NCBI RefSeq assembly: GCF_946892675.1
Contig: NZ_CAMPOV010000001.1
Coordinates: 2,454,033-2,518,032 of the forward strand
DNA: 64,000 bases
Origin: Arthrobacter sp. Marseille-P9274
GTDB taxonomy: Bacteria > Actinomycetota > Actinomycetes > Actinomycetales > Micrococcaceae
Reading direction: 5' to 3'
The notes beneath the pieces were generated by a model, which ran no database searches, had not been told where the DNA came from, and was given only the letters and a program-made list of their open reading frames with translations. Each line of letters begins with the position of its first letter. The stretch's first letter is position 1. Shown in pieces: positions 54,703 to 63,200 of the stretch. A program made the translations under genes and the position numbers.

Positions 54703-55587
54703 TCAGATGGTCACGTTGAGGGAGGCCGCATACCCCTTTCCAACGGAACCCGACATCGTCGCCAACTGGTAGTTGCCGCCGTCGTCCCCGAAAACGTTGT
54801 CGCTGGCCAGCGTCGTGTTGGGGAAGTTCCGCCGGCTCGTTTCGTAGCCGGCCGACGAGTACACCGTCTTGCAGACGGCCTCCGTCATGGCAACCTGGGA
54901 GACCTTCAGGACCTGTCCGGCACTCGTCGTGCTGGAGAGCGATTCGAATATCTCGAAGTGGATATGCGGCCAGCGCCCGTTGTAGGCGCCTGGGAAGATC
55001 GAGGTGAAGGTGACCTGCCCGTTCTCGTCGGCCTCCTGGACACCGCGCAGGAAGTTTTCGTTCTCGAGCCCCGAGTCGTAGAGCGAGTAGCGGCCGTCGC
55101 GGTCGCAGTGCCAGGCGTAAACGGCGGCGCCGGCGAGAGGCCGGCAACCGTTGGCATTGTCCAGCAGGTTCAGTGTGAACGTGAGGGGCACTCCGTCCGC
55201 CACCGTGTCCGAGGTCCCGAAGCTGCCGGTGATGTCCTTGCGGACGACGCCGGAGGATTCGAGGACATTGGGGCCGTTGCTGCCGTCGCCCGGGTAGGGG
55301 CCGGCGGTCTCGTCCGGCATCTCCACTCCGCAATCGGCCAGCGCGCTGGTCAGCGTTGAGCTCGGGGTGGCAGCCGGGGCGGAGGCAGCGGCCGTGTTTG
55401 GGGCCGGCGGAGCCGAGGTGGCCGAGGCGGTAGAGCCGGACGGCGCAGGGGCGGGCGAGCAGGCGGCTAGGGCTGCGGTGGCTCCGACGCCCAGAACCAA
55501 CTGAAGGGTCCGGCGCCGGCTCACCAGTGTCAGCAGATCGAATTCGAGGCCGCGGTCGTGGTCGGGATGGGGCTGGCTGTTTGTCAT
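54703..55587 (-). CDS. intradiol dioxygenase-like exported lipoprotein
   Basis: A 294-aa protein with a twin-arginine-like N-terminus, SRRRTLQLVLGVGATAALAACS, that ends in a lipobox, so it is probably exported and lipid anchored. A Ser/Ala/Pro linker follows, then a fold of the protocatechuate/catechol dioxygenase type: GVPLTFTLNLLD, AAVYAWHCDRDGRYSLYD and FTSIFPGAYNGRWPHIHFEI, which contain the two tyrosines and two histidines that would bind iron. Intracellular ring-cleaving dioxygenases lack this signal, so the substrate outside the cell is unknown. Start chosen at ATG 55587; ATG 55608 is also in frame. Confidence 0.82.
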   Translation of the reverse strand: MTNSQPHPDHDRGLEFDLLTLVSRRRTLQLVLGVGATAALAACSPAPAPSGSTASATSAPPAPNTAAASAPAATPSSTLTSALADCGVEMPDETAGPYPGDGSNGPNVLESSGVVRKDITGSFGTSDTVADGVPLTFTLNLLDNANGCRPLAGAAVYAWHCDRDGRYSLYDSGLENENFLRGVQEADENGQVTFTSIFPGAYNGRWPHIHFEIFESLSSTTSAGQVLKVSQVAMTEAVCKTVYSSAGYETSRRNFPNTTLASDNVFGDDGGNYQLATMSGSVGKGYAASLNVTI

Positions 55588-55679
55588 AAGGAAAGGTTTA
55601 TCCTTCATCCCCGGAAATATCCGGGATTTCCCTGAATCATGCCTGATGCCACGCCCTCGGGTTGCCGCCGCCGGGACGG

Positions 55680-57509
55680 TCAGGCCTGCTGCGCCGCCAA
55701 CGGGGCGACGGCCTCTTCGACCGCGGCGGCGATCCGGGCGTGCAGGCCCCGGAGCCGGGAGCGGTCCGTCCGGATTTCCAGCAGGCTGCGCCCGATAATC
55801 GGCTCCCGCAGGGCGGTATCCAGCCCGCTCTCATCCTCGACCAGGCGGTACCGCACGCCGTACGCGGCTGCCAGGGCCGCCGGATCCACCCGGTGCGGCG
55901 TCCCGAAGAGGCGTTCGACGGCGGCGGTGTAGTTGGCTTCCAGCCCCACCTTCCCGTGTTCCAGCAGGGTAAAGATCCCGCCCCCGCCATCGTTGAGGAC
56001 CACGATCTGCAGGGTCGGCTCCGCTTCCCCCGCGCCAAGGAAGAGGCCGCCCACATCGTGCAGGAAGGTCAGGTCGCCCAGCAGCACCCGGGTGGGTTCA
56101 TGCGCCGCCAGCGCGACCCCCGCTGCGGTGGAGACCGTGCCATCGATCCCGGCGAGCCCGCGGTTGGCGTGCACAAAGGCGGCCGGTTCCGCGGCGGCCG
56201 GACCGAGAAGATCCACGTCGCGGATGGGATTGGAAGAGCCGAGCACCAGTCTGCCGGCGGTGTGGCGCCAGACCGCCGCGCCGACCCCTAGTCCGGTCAG
56301 CCCGGACTCGGCGGCCAGCACCTCGGCCGCGGCCGCGGCTCCCGCGTCGCCCGCCTGCTGCCAGCGCTCCAGCCAGCCGTCCGGCCCGAGGCCGGAGAAG
56401 AGGGAAAGGTCGGAGGGTTCGTCGATGAGCCGCTCCCGCCGGCGCCCCGCGTCGAACCATGCCACGGGCTCGGGCATAAAGAGCGCGGTCTGGACGTCCT
56501 CGCGGGCCAGCAGGGCGGCCACCGGCCGAGACAGCGTCGGCCGCCCGAAGACCACCACGCGCTCCACCGCGGCACCCAACTGGGCCAGCAGCATCCGGTA
56601 GACACCCACGGCGTTGGGCCCGAAGCGGGCGTTGGACGACGGCTCGGCGAGCAGCGGCAGCCGGTGCGCCCGGGCAAAGGCTTCCGCGTAGGCGCCGGCC
56701 CCGTGGCCCGCGACGACGACGGTGCGCCGCTCCTCGGCGGTTTCCACCGTGGGCAAAGGCGCCCGCTTCGGCTCCGGCAACGGTTCGGGCGCCGCCGAGT
56801 CCTCATGGACGGGAACACCGCCGCCGCCCACGGCGACAGGTTCCCCGAGCTCCGCAGCGGGGCCACCGCCGTCGTCAATTAAGGGCACCAGCGGATCCCG
56901 CAGGGCCAGGTTGATGTGCACCGGCCCCACCGCTCCCTGGTGATGGTCCGGTCCGGCGGCCTGTCCGGCGTCCGGGGAGGGTGTCGCCGCCAGGCCCAAG
57001 GTGCCGTTGCCGCGCCCGGGGGCGGGCAGCGGGATGCCCTTGGCCGCCAGCAGCCCCGTGGCCACCGGTTCGGCCGGATCCGCCCCCGCGGGGACGTCGA
57101 CGGCGTAGCGGACGTGCCCGCCGAAGATCCCGGGCTGCACGGTCGTCTGGTTTGCGCCGGTTCCGCGCAGTTCCTCGGGACGGTCCGCGCTGAGCACCAC
57201 GAGTTCGACGCCGGCGTGGTTGGCCTCCATCACCGCCGGCAGCAGTTCGCCCACGGCAGTGCCCGACGTCGTCACCACCGGGACCGGATGCAGCGAGCCG
57301 AGCGAGAGCCCCAGCGCGGTGAACCCCGCCGCACGCTCGTCGATGCGCACGTGCAGCCGCAGTTCGCCGCGGGCCTCCGCCTCTGCCAGTGCGTAGGCCA
57401 GCGGGGCGCTGCGCGATCCGGGGGCGACGACGACGTCCCGCACCCCGCCCTCGAGCAGGGCGCGGACGGCGGAACGGGCGGCATCGATGGCGTTGAGTGC
57501 GGCAGTCAC
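55680..57509 (-). CDS. menD: SEPHCHC synthase MenD
   Basis: A 609-aa thiamine-diphosphate enzyme that joins isochorismate and 2-oxoglutarate in menaquinone synthesis. The N-terminal catalytic part has VVVAPGSRSAPLAYAL, IDERAAGFTALGLSLGS and TTSGTAVGELLPAV; the C-terminal ThDP-binding part has LLGDLTFLHDVGGLFL and VVLNDGGGGIFTLLEHG. A Pro/Glu/Gly-rich insertion near residues 230-255 makes it a little longer than most. GTG 57509 is 6 nt after TAGGAT, with no Shine-Dalgarno sequence. Confidence 0.95.
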   Translation of the reverse strand: MTAALNAIDAARSAVRALLEGGVRDVVVAPGSRSAPLAYALAEAEARGELRLHVRIDERAAGFTALGLSLGSLHPVPVVTTSGTAVGELLPAVMEANHAGVELVVLSADRPEELRGTGANQTTVQPGIFGGHVRYAVDVPAGADPAEPVATGLLAAKGIPLPAPGRGNGTLGLAATPSPDAGQAAGPDHHQGAVGPVHINLALRDPLVPLIDDGGGPAAELGEPVAVGGGGVPVHEDSAAPEPLPEPKRAPLPTVETAEERRTVVVAGHGAGAYAEAFARAHRLPLLAEPSSNARFGPNAVGVYRMLLAQLGAAVERVVVFGRPTLSRPVAALLAREDVQTALFMPEPVAWFDAGRRRERLIDEPSDLSLFSGLGPDGWLERWQQAGDAGAAAAAEVLAAESGLTGLGVGAAVWRHTAGRLVLGSSNPIRDVDLLGPAAAEPAAFVHANRGLAGIDGTVSTAAGVALAAHEPTRVLLGDLTFLHDVGGLFLGAGEAEPTLQIVVLNDGGGGIFTLLEHGKVGLEANYTAAVERLFGTPHRVDPAALAAAYGVRYRLVEDESGLDTALREPIIGRSLLEIRTDRSRLRGLHARIAAAVEEAVAPLAAQQA

Positions 57510-57515
57510 GGTTCC

Positions 57516-57521
57516 ATCCTA
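57516..57521 (-). promoter_or_regulatory. -10 element, leaderless menD gene
   Basis: TAGGAT, then GGAACC, then GTG on the minus strand. Confidence 0.5.
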
Positions 57522-57557
57522 GGCAGACGCCCCGACCGGCCCGCCCAAGACCAAGCA

Positions 57558-57595
57558 CGAAGGCCGCGCCCTCCCATCGGTGGACGCGGCCTTCG
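57558..57595 (-). terminator. hairpin between phoX and menD
   Basis: 11-bp repeat CGAAGGCCGCG (57558-57568) and CGCGGCCTTCG (57585-57595), 16-nt loop, about 55 bp beyond the phoX stop on the minus strand. No strong U-run. Confidence 0.55.
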
Positions 57596-57650
57596 CGGCG
57601 GAACGTGGCGGCGGGCGGAGCCCCCTGACAGGGCCGGCCGCCGGCACGGG

Positions 57651-59708
57651 CTAGAAGCCGGTCTTGCCCTTGTACATCTGGATCACGGACGGGCGGGGCA
57701 GGCCGCCCTTGCCCGACGGCGTGCCGGCCGGCAGGTAGTCCGGGAACAGCGAGTTCTGCTTCTCCCAGGAGCCGTCCTCGCCCGGATGCTGGACGGCCAC
57801 GTAGACCATGCCGTCCTGGTCGTCGATGACCGGGCCACAGGTTTCGGCGTCGATCGGCACGGCCATGAACTGCTCGACTTTGCCGCGTTCCGGACCTTCC
57901 AGCGTGACGCGGTACAGGGCGTCGTTGCGCTGGATGGTGCCCGGCTGGCCGTCGGTGGAAATCCAGAGATTGCCGACGGAGTCGAACGCGACGTTGTCGG
58001 GGCAGGAGATCGGCTGCACCTTGTCCGCCGGGTAGCCGCCGAAGTAGACGCTCTCGTCAACGGCGGGATCGCCGGCGACCAGGAGGAGGTTCCAGGTGAA
58101 CTCGGTGGAGGCCTGGTCGCCCTTTTCTGCCAGCTCGACGATGTGGCCGTGCTTGTTGTTGGCGCGCGGGTTGGCCTCCTCGGCCTGGGCGGCGGTCCGC
58201 TTGGTGTTGTTGGTGCAGGCAACGTAGACCTTGCCCGACACCGGGTTGACCTCGACGTCCTCCGGTCGGTCCATCTTGGTGGCGCCCATCTTGTCCGCTG
58301 CGAGGCGGGTGTAGACGAGGACCTCGTCGATCTCCATGCCCGGAACCACGGACTTTCCGTCCTTGGTCAGCTGGATCCAGTGACCGACGCCGTCGAAGGC
58401 GCCGTCCGAGGGCAGCACTCCGGAGCCGTCGATCTGGTTGGCCGGGGAGCTGCCGGTGAAGCTGGCCACGAACAGGTCGCCCTCGGTCAGCAGGGTCATG
58501 TTGTGCTTCTTGTCGCCCTCGACGTACTTGCCCTTGGAGACGAACTTGTACAGGTAGTCGAAGCGCTCGTCGTCGCCGGAGTAGGACACCACGTGCCCGG
58601 ACTTGGCAATGGTAACGTTGGCGCCCTCGTGCTTGAAGCGGCCGAGTGCCGTGTGCTTGCGCGGCGTGGAGGTCGGGTCGAAAGGATCGACCTCGACGAT
58701 CCAGCCGAAGCGGTTGTCCTCGTTCTTGCCTTCCGCCCGGTCCGTGTCGAGGCGGTACTCCTCCACGTGCCAGCCGCGGCTCGGGTTCGGATCGGTCAGG
58801 CCGTAGCGCTTCTGCTCCGCGGTCGGGTTGGAGACCTTGAAGTACTGGTTAAAGTTCTCTTCGCCGGAGAGGATAGTGCCCCACGGGGTGGTGCCGCCGG
58901 CGCAGTTGTTCTGGGTGCCGAGCACCTTGCGGCCCGTTGGATCAGCCTTGGTCTGCAGCAGCTTGGAGCCGGCTGCGGGGCCGGTCAGTTCGTACTCAGT
59001 GTCCATCAGGAAGCGGCGGTTCAGCTTGGCCCCGCGGACGTACTCCCACGGCTGGCCCTTGCCGTTGCGGCGCAGCTCCACGACGCTCAGGCCATGGGCG
59101 GCCATGGCGGTGCGGCGCACGTCGGAGGCCGACATGGTCGGCGGGAACATGATCGATTCGTTGGTGTACTCGTGGTTCGAGAAGAGCACCGCGCGCTTGC
59201 CGTTGCTGCCCGGGACCTCGATGATGTCCAGGTAATCGTTGTTGTAGCCGAACTGCCCCGCCTGCGATTCGGGGGTCTGGTTCTCCGGATCGAACTCCGC
59301 GGAATCGGCGAACAGCGGGTCGCCCCAGCGGATCACGGGCTTCCAGTTGTAGCCCTTGGGCACCGTCACCTTGTCAACGGTGTTCGCGACACCGTCGATG
59401 CCGGTGAACTTCAGCTTGCTGCCGTTGCCGGCGGCCATCTTGGCGGCCGGAGACAGACCGGTCGCGGAGGTTGCGTTGGCCGCGGCGCCGCCGCCGAAGA
59501 CCAGGGCGAGCACGCCCGCTCCGCTGACGCCGAGCATGTTGCGGCGCGAGAACTCGGCGGACACGACGTCGCGGAAGTAGTTGTTGGAGGAGGTGTTGCA
59601 GACACCCTGCGCACAGGCATTGCCGCACTTGAGCGCGCACGTTACGGCGCTGCGCTTGCCCGAGACATGCCCCAGCATGGGCAGCAGGCGGTTCTTAAGA
59701 TCAGACAC
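57651..59708 (-). CDS. phoX: PhoX family alkaline phosphatase (DUF839)
   Basis: A 685-aa exported enzyme. The Tat signal is SRRNMLGVSGAGVLALVFGG near residues 54-75, after a 50-residue leader with four cysteines (CALKCGNACAQGVC), unusual but seen in actinobacterial DUF839 proteins. The family body follows, with FSNHEYTNESI, PWGTILSGEENFNQYF and RPEDVEVNPVSGKVYVACTN, residues that bind the Ca/Fe cofactor in PhoX. It releases phosphate from organic esters outside the cell. GTG 59708. PHO-box-like repeats lie upstream, pointing to PhoP control. Confidence 0.93.
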   Translation of the reverse strand: MSDLKNRLLPMLGHVSGKRSAVTCALKCGNACAQGVCNTSSNNYFRDVVSAEFSRRNMLGVSGAGVLALVFGGGAAANATSATGLSPAAKMAAGNGSKLKFTGIDGVANTVDKVTVPKGYNWKPVIRWGDPLFADSAEFDPENQTPESQAGQFGYNNDYLDIIEVPGSNGKRAVLFSNHEYTNESIMFPPTMSASDVRRTAMAAHGLSVVELRRNGKGQPWEYVRGAKLNRRFLMDTEYELTGPAAGSKLLQTKADPTGRKVLGTQNNCAGGTTPWGTILSGEENFNQYFKVSNPTAEQKRYGLTDPNPSRGWHVEEYRLDTDRAEGKNEDNRFGWIVEVDPFDPTSTPRKHTALGRFKHEGANVTIAKSGHVVSYSGDDERFDYLYKFVSKGKYVEGDKKHNMTLLTEGDLFVASFTGSSPANQIDGSGVLPSDGAFDGVGHWIQLTKDGKSVVPGMEIDEVLVYTRLAADKMGATKMDRPEDVEVNPVSGKVYVACTNNTKRTAAQAEEANPRANNKHGHIVELAEKGDQASTEFTWNLLLVAGDPAVDESVYFGGYPADKVQPISCPDNVAFDSVGNLWISTDGQPGTIQRNDALYRVTLEGPERGKVEQFMAVPIDAETCGPVIDDQDGMVYVAVQHPGEDGSWEKQNSLFPDYLPAGTPSGKGGLPRPSVIQMYKGKTGF

Positions 59709-59784
59709 TTGAGGAGGCCTTCCAATTTTGAACGGTTAAGCAACGCCTCCCAAGTTTTCAGCCGAATCCGACCGTGAAGCCGAG

Positions 59785-59806
59785 TCCTCGTGAACACCTC
59801 GTAAAC
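59785..59806 (-). promoter_or_regulatory. PHO-box-like direct repeat upstream of phoX
   Basis: On the minus strand, two adjacent 11-nt units GTTTACGAGGT (59806-59796) and GTTCACGAGGA (59795-59785). PhoP of streptomycetes binds 11-nt direct repeats starting GTTCAC. Position, about 77 bp before the phosphatase start, and the target gene both fit. Confidence 0.65.
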
Positions 59807-59829
59807 AAATAACGACGGCGGAGCGAACC

Positions 59830-60852
59830 TTATCGCTGCAGGGTTGCCAAACACCGGTACGTACGCGAAAGCCTGTCGGTCCACCACTCCACCCGGTCCG
59901 GCGCCGCCCGGTACCGCCCGAGCAGCTCCTGGTCTGCGGCCGCCGCGCGTACAGGCAATGCCCCGTCCACCGTCACCAGCCGGTCCCGGACCACGTCGGC
60001 GTCCATCAGGGCCACGGTGCCCAGGCCGCACGCGTAGGGCAGGTCCGGCAGGGCGGCGGCGAGCGCCACTCCGGCGCTGATGCCGACCGACGAATCCAGC
60101 GCGGAGCTCACAACCGCGGGCAGGCCGGCGTCAGCCACGATCTTCAGCGCCCTCCGGACCCCGCCCAGCGGCTGCACCTTGACGACGATGAGGTCCGCCG
60201 CGTCCTCGCGGGCCACCAGCAGCGGGTCGGATTCCTTCCGCACGCTCTCGTCGGCCGCCACCGGGACCGCTATCCCGCGGCGCCTCAGTTCCTGCCGTAC
60301 CCGGCGCAGTCCGGCGATGTCCGGAGCGGGCTGCTCCGCATACTGCAGCCCGAACGGCGCCAGCCGGGTCAGGACGTCCACGGCCGTGTCCGGGTCCCAG
60401 CCGCCGTTGGCATCGACCCGCAGCGCCGCGTCCGGCAGTACCTCGCGGACGGCCGCCACCCGTGCCACGTCATCCGCCGGGCCCTGGCCGGCCTCCGCGA
60501 CCTTGACCTTGACGGTTCGCGGGCCGTCGTAGCGGGCCAGCACCGCCGGTACGTCCTCAGGAGCCACCGCCGGGACAGTGGCATTGACCGGCACGGTCGT
60601 GCGCAGCGGCTCGGGGAACCCCTGCCATCCCGCCTCGATGGCCGCGCGGAGCCAGGAAGCCGATTCGGCGTCGTCGTACTCCAGGAACGGCGAGAATTCA
60701 GCCCACCCGGCGGGCCCCTCGAAGAGCATCAGTTCGCGGTGCAGCACCCCGCGGAACTTCACCCGCATGGGCAGCGACACCACGTGCGCCACCGCCCGGA
60801 GCTCCTCGAGTGGAGGCAGTGGCAAAGCGGTCTCGGGCTGGGGCATCGTCAC
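59830..60852 (-). CDS. menC: o-succinylbenzoate synthase
   Basis: A 340-aa enolase-superfamily enzyme that dehydrates SHCHC in menaquinone synthesis. Catalytic lysines and metal ligands are in RTVKVKVAEAGQG, LRVDANGGWDPDTAV, YAEQPAPDI, VPVAADESVRKESD and LIVVKVQPLGGV, the order of MenC. The start is GTG 60852 (then ACG ATG CCC); TACAGT lies 6 nt upstream. The enzyme is the actinobacterial short form. Its gene is divergent from the PAP2 phosphatase. Confidence 0.92.
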   Translation of the reverse strand: MTMPQPETALPLPPLEELRAVAHVVSLPMRVKFRGVLHRELMLFEGPAGWAEFSPFLEYDDAESASWLRAAIEAGWQGFPEPLRTTVPVNATVPAVAPEDVPAVLARYDGPRTVKVKVAEAGQGPADDVARVAAVREVLPDAALRVDANGGWDPDTAVDVLTRLAPFGLQYAEQPAPDIAGLRRVRQELRRRGIAVPVAADESVRKESDPLLVAREDAADLIVVKVQPLGGVRRALKIVADAGLPAVVSSALDSSVGISAGVALAAALPDLPYACGLGTVALMDADVVRDRLVTVDGALPVRAAAADQELLGRYRAAPDRVEWWTDRLSRTYRCLATLQR

Positions 60853-60858
60853 GGCTCC

Positions 60859-60864
60859 ACTGTA
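60859..60864 (-). promoter_or_regulatory. -10 element, leaderless menC gene
   Basis: TACAGT, then GGAGCC, then GTG on the minus strand; same design and nearly the same spacer as menG and menD. Confidence 0.5.
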
Positions 60865-60952
60865 CGCCGCACGCCCTCTGTGCCTGGCACAGCCGCGGGC
60901 TCCCTGCGGGGGTGTCGGCCTCCGCCCAGCTTGGTATGGCAACCTTGAGTCG

Positions 60953-61861
60953 ATGAACAATCGGCAGAAGCAGCAGACCCGGCCCGCTACACGCCGCCGT
61001 CCGGGGCACAGTCCGTACCTGTTCTGGCTCGGCGCGGTGCTCTGCGCGGCCGCCTTCGCCTTCAACTACTACGCCCTGGTCCGGACCACCACCGGGCAGT
61101 TCGCGGACGAGTCCGCCTGGGCGGAGGCGGAAGCCGGCTGGAGCTTCGGCCGCGGCGTCTTCCTCGACTTCCTGGACCTGCTGCCGGATGTGTCGGCGGT
61201 CGTCGCCGCCGTGGTGCTGGTCGTCGTCGCGTTGGCCAGGCGCCGGTGGAGGGCCGCAGGGATCGCGGTCGGCGTGGTGCTCGCATCGGCGGCGACGACG
61301 TGGATCCTCAAGAACCTCATCCTCGACCGTCCCGACCGCGGCGTGCCCACGCTGGAGCACAACTCGCTGCCGTCGGGCCACACCACCATCGCCGCCGCCG
61401 CGGCCCTGGCGGTCTTCCTCGTGGTCTCGCCCCGCTGGCGGCCGTTCGCGGCGGCCGCCGGCGGCGCGTACGCGGTGCTCGCCGGAGCGGCCACGTTGAT
61501 CAACGGCTGGCACCGGCCGTCAGATGTGGTGGCCGCTTTCCTGGTCGCCGGATTCTGGACGCTGCTGGCCGGGCCCGCAGTGCTGCGCTCCGGCGATGGA
61601 TGGAACGAGTTCCGGGGCTACGGCAGCCATTGGTCCTCGTCACCGATCTGGCCGCGGCTATGCTGGCTGCTCGCACTGCAGGGCCTGGTCCTGGCCGCCG
61701 GCCTGTACTGGGTCGTCCTGCAGGTGGGTGCCGCCCCGGTCCCGGGTTCGGGCCGGCTGCCGTTGTTCTTCTGGGCCGGCATGGCGCTGATCCTCGGCTG
61801 CGGCATGCTGCTCAGCGCGCTGCTGACGTGGCTGTTCAGCTCGCAGACCCGGCGGCGCTGA
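60953..61861 (+). CDS. PAP2 family membrane phosphatase
   Basis: A 302-aa integral membrane phosphatase with about six helices. The three phosphatase motifs are present: KNLILDRPDRG, then PSGHTTIAAA, then NGWHRPSDVVAAF, with the two catalytic histidines. Likely substrates are lipid phosphates such as undecaprenyl diphosphate or phosphatidic acid. ATG 60953 has no Shine-Dalgarno sequence; AACCTT lies 6 nt upstream. The last codons and stop fall inside a 28-bp tandem repeat. Confidence 0.88.
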   Translation: MNNRQKQQTRPATRRRPGHSPYLFWLGAVLCAAAFAFNYYALVRTTTGQFADESAWAEAEAGWSFGRGVFLDFLDLLPDVSAVVAAVVLVVVALARRRWRAAGIAVGVVLASAATTWILKNLILDRPDRGVPTLEHNSLPSGHTTIAAAAALAVFLVVSPRWRPFAAAAGGAYAVLAGAATLINGWHRPSDVVAAFLVAGFWTLLAGPAVLRSGDGWNEFRGYGSHWSSSPIWPRLCWLLALQGLVLAAGLYWVVLQVGAAPVPGSGRLPLFFWAGMALILGCGMLLSALLTWLFSSQTRRR

Positions 61862-61927
61862 CACCCGCACCTGGGCCCGGCGGCGCTGACACCCGCACCT
61901 GGGCCCGGCGGGGCCGATACCCGCCCC
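61848..61927. repeat. 28-bp tandem repeat, 2.8 copies
   Basis: Two identical 28-bp copies, 61848-61875 and 61876-61903, starting CCCGGCGGCGCTGACACCCG, then a degenerate third copy running up to the stop codon of the convergent hydrolase gene. The first copy contains the PAP2 stop codon. Confidence 0.9.
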
Positions 61928-62760
61928 TAGCGCGGCGGCGTCTGCAGCCGCTTCAGCAGTGCCCGCGACTGCACGGGCCCGTACGGCAGGATCGGGATCG
62001 CCTTGGTCGAATCCCCCGGCATTTCGCGGCTGGCCTGTTCCGCCTGGCGCACTGCCAGGTTCATCGTCTCCCACATGCTGCGCACGAAGGCGTCGGACAC
62101 GGTCTGGCCGTGCCCCGGCACCAGCACGTCGTACTCGTGGCGCAGGCTGGACACCCGCCGCAGGGTTTCCACCCAGTCGCGCGGGTAGGAATCCTCGAAG
62201 GCGGGCGGCGCGCCCTGTTCCACCAGGTCGCCCGCGAACAGGGTGGACGGCGTGCCCACCAGCAGGTCGCCGTCGGTATGGCCGCGGCCCAGGTAGAACA
62301 GCTTGACCGGCATGTCCCCCAAGTTGACCATCAGTTCCCGGTCGACCGGCTTGGTGGGGACCCTGATCCCGGTGTGCGGGCCGTTCTCGGCCGCCATCTC
62401 GGGCTCTGTTTCCGCCACCAGCTCGCGCTGTAGCTTCGCCGTCTCGGCCATGTCGTGGGCGCAGTTGCGCTGCGCGTAGAACTCGTGGACTCCGTTGTCC
62501 GCAAAGTAGGCATTGCCGAAAATGTGGTCGAAGTGCGAGTGCGTGTTGACCACGACCAGCGGCAGCTTGGTCAGCGAGCGGACGGTCCGGTAGATGAGGC
62601 TGGCCTGGCGCGGACCGGCGCCGGTATCAATCACCATAGCCTTGGTCCGACCCACCACCAGGCCTGAGTTCAGCGAGTAGTTCCCGGTGCGGATGACATA
62701 GTTCCCGGGTGCGACCTGGACGTACTCTGCCATGTCCTTGGTCTGCACGGTTTCGCTCAT
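61927..62760 (-). CDS. metallo-beta-lactamase-fold hydrolase
   Basis: A 277-aa zinc hydrolase. Zinc ligands are in VVNTHSHFDHIFGNAYF, then GRGHTDGDLLVG, then TLFAGDLVEQG and VPGHGQTVSD, a full set of MBL-fold motifs. No signal peptide; closest in type to glyoxalase II-like or general MBL hydrolases, substrate unknown. The start at ATG 62760 is chosen for GGAGG upstream, although the distance is long; ATG 62787 is an alternative. Convergent with the PAP2 gene. Confidence 0.85.
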   Translation of the reverse strand: MSETVQTKDMAEYVQVAPGNYVIRTGNYSLNSGLVVGRTKAMVIDTGAGPRQASLIYRTVRSLTKLPLVVVNTHSHFDHIFGNAYFADNGVHEFYAQRNCAHDMAETAKLQRELVAETEPEMAAENGPHTGIRVPTKPVDRELMVNLGDMPVKLFYLGRGHTDGDLLVGTPSTLFAGDLVEQGAPPAFEDSYPRDWVETLRRVSSLRHEYDVLVPGHGQTVSDAFVRSMWETMNLAVRQAEQASREMPGDSTKAIPILPYGPVQSRALLKRLQTPPR

Positions 62761-62925
62761 GCTTCGCGGTACCTCCGTTGGCGCCATTCCTAAGGCCGCC
62801 TCGGCGCGGCCTTCCCCCTTTACCGTACCCCGGCCACGGCGGCAGCCACCGCTCCGCCCTGCGCTGCGGCTGGCAGCGTCACGGTCTCAGTCAGTCGTCA
62901 TCCAGCCGCGCATTCGTCCCGCGCA

Positions 62926-63132
62926 TCAGTCCCAGATGTAGCCTTCGTGGATCTGCCCGAACGGTACGCGTTCGTCCACCACGGCCTGGACGTGCTGCGA
63001 TCCCGCTCCGCGGATCAGGACGCCGTGGTCGCCCTCGGCCGCGGACTCCATGAACACGGGACGCAGCGCCTCCGCTTCGGCCGGGCTCAAATTGGCCAGG
63101 TAGCTCTGGTAGGCCTCTGGAAGAGCTTTCAT
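62926..63132 (-). CDS. small conserved-looking hypothetical protein
   Basis: A 68-aa soluble protein (MKALPEAYQSYLANL..., ending IHEGYIWD). No motif recognised. A convincing expression signal supports it: ATG 63132 follows TACCCT by 6 nt, the same leaderless design seen at many neighbours. It lies between the E2 gene and the MBL hydrolase on the same strand. Confidence 0.6.
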   Translation of the reverse strand: MKALPEAYQSYLANLSPAEAEALRPVFMESAAEGDHGVLIRGAGSQHVQAVVDERVPFGQIHEGYIWD

Positions 63133-63138
63133 GGCACA

Positions 63139-63144
63139 AGGGTA
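63139..63144 (-). promoter_or_regulatory. -10 element, leaderless 68-aa gene
   Basis: TACCCT, then TGTGCC, then ATG on the minus strand. Confidence 0.4.
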
Positions 63145-63200
63145 GACCTGCGGCTGCGGGCGGTACAGGGCCGATGGGCCGCACGCAGCCGCAGGTCCCC

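Noticed and set aside
61848-61927. CRISPR array
   Set aside because: The 28-bp units are directly adjacent with no spacers, and no cas genes are present in the window.
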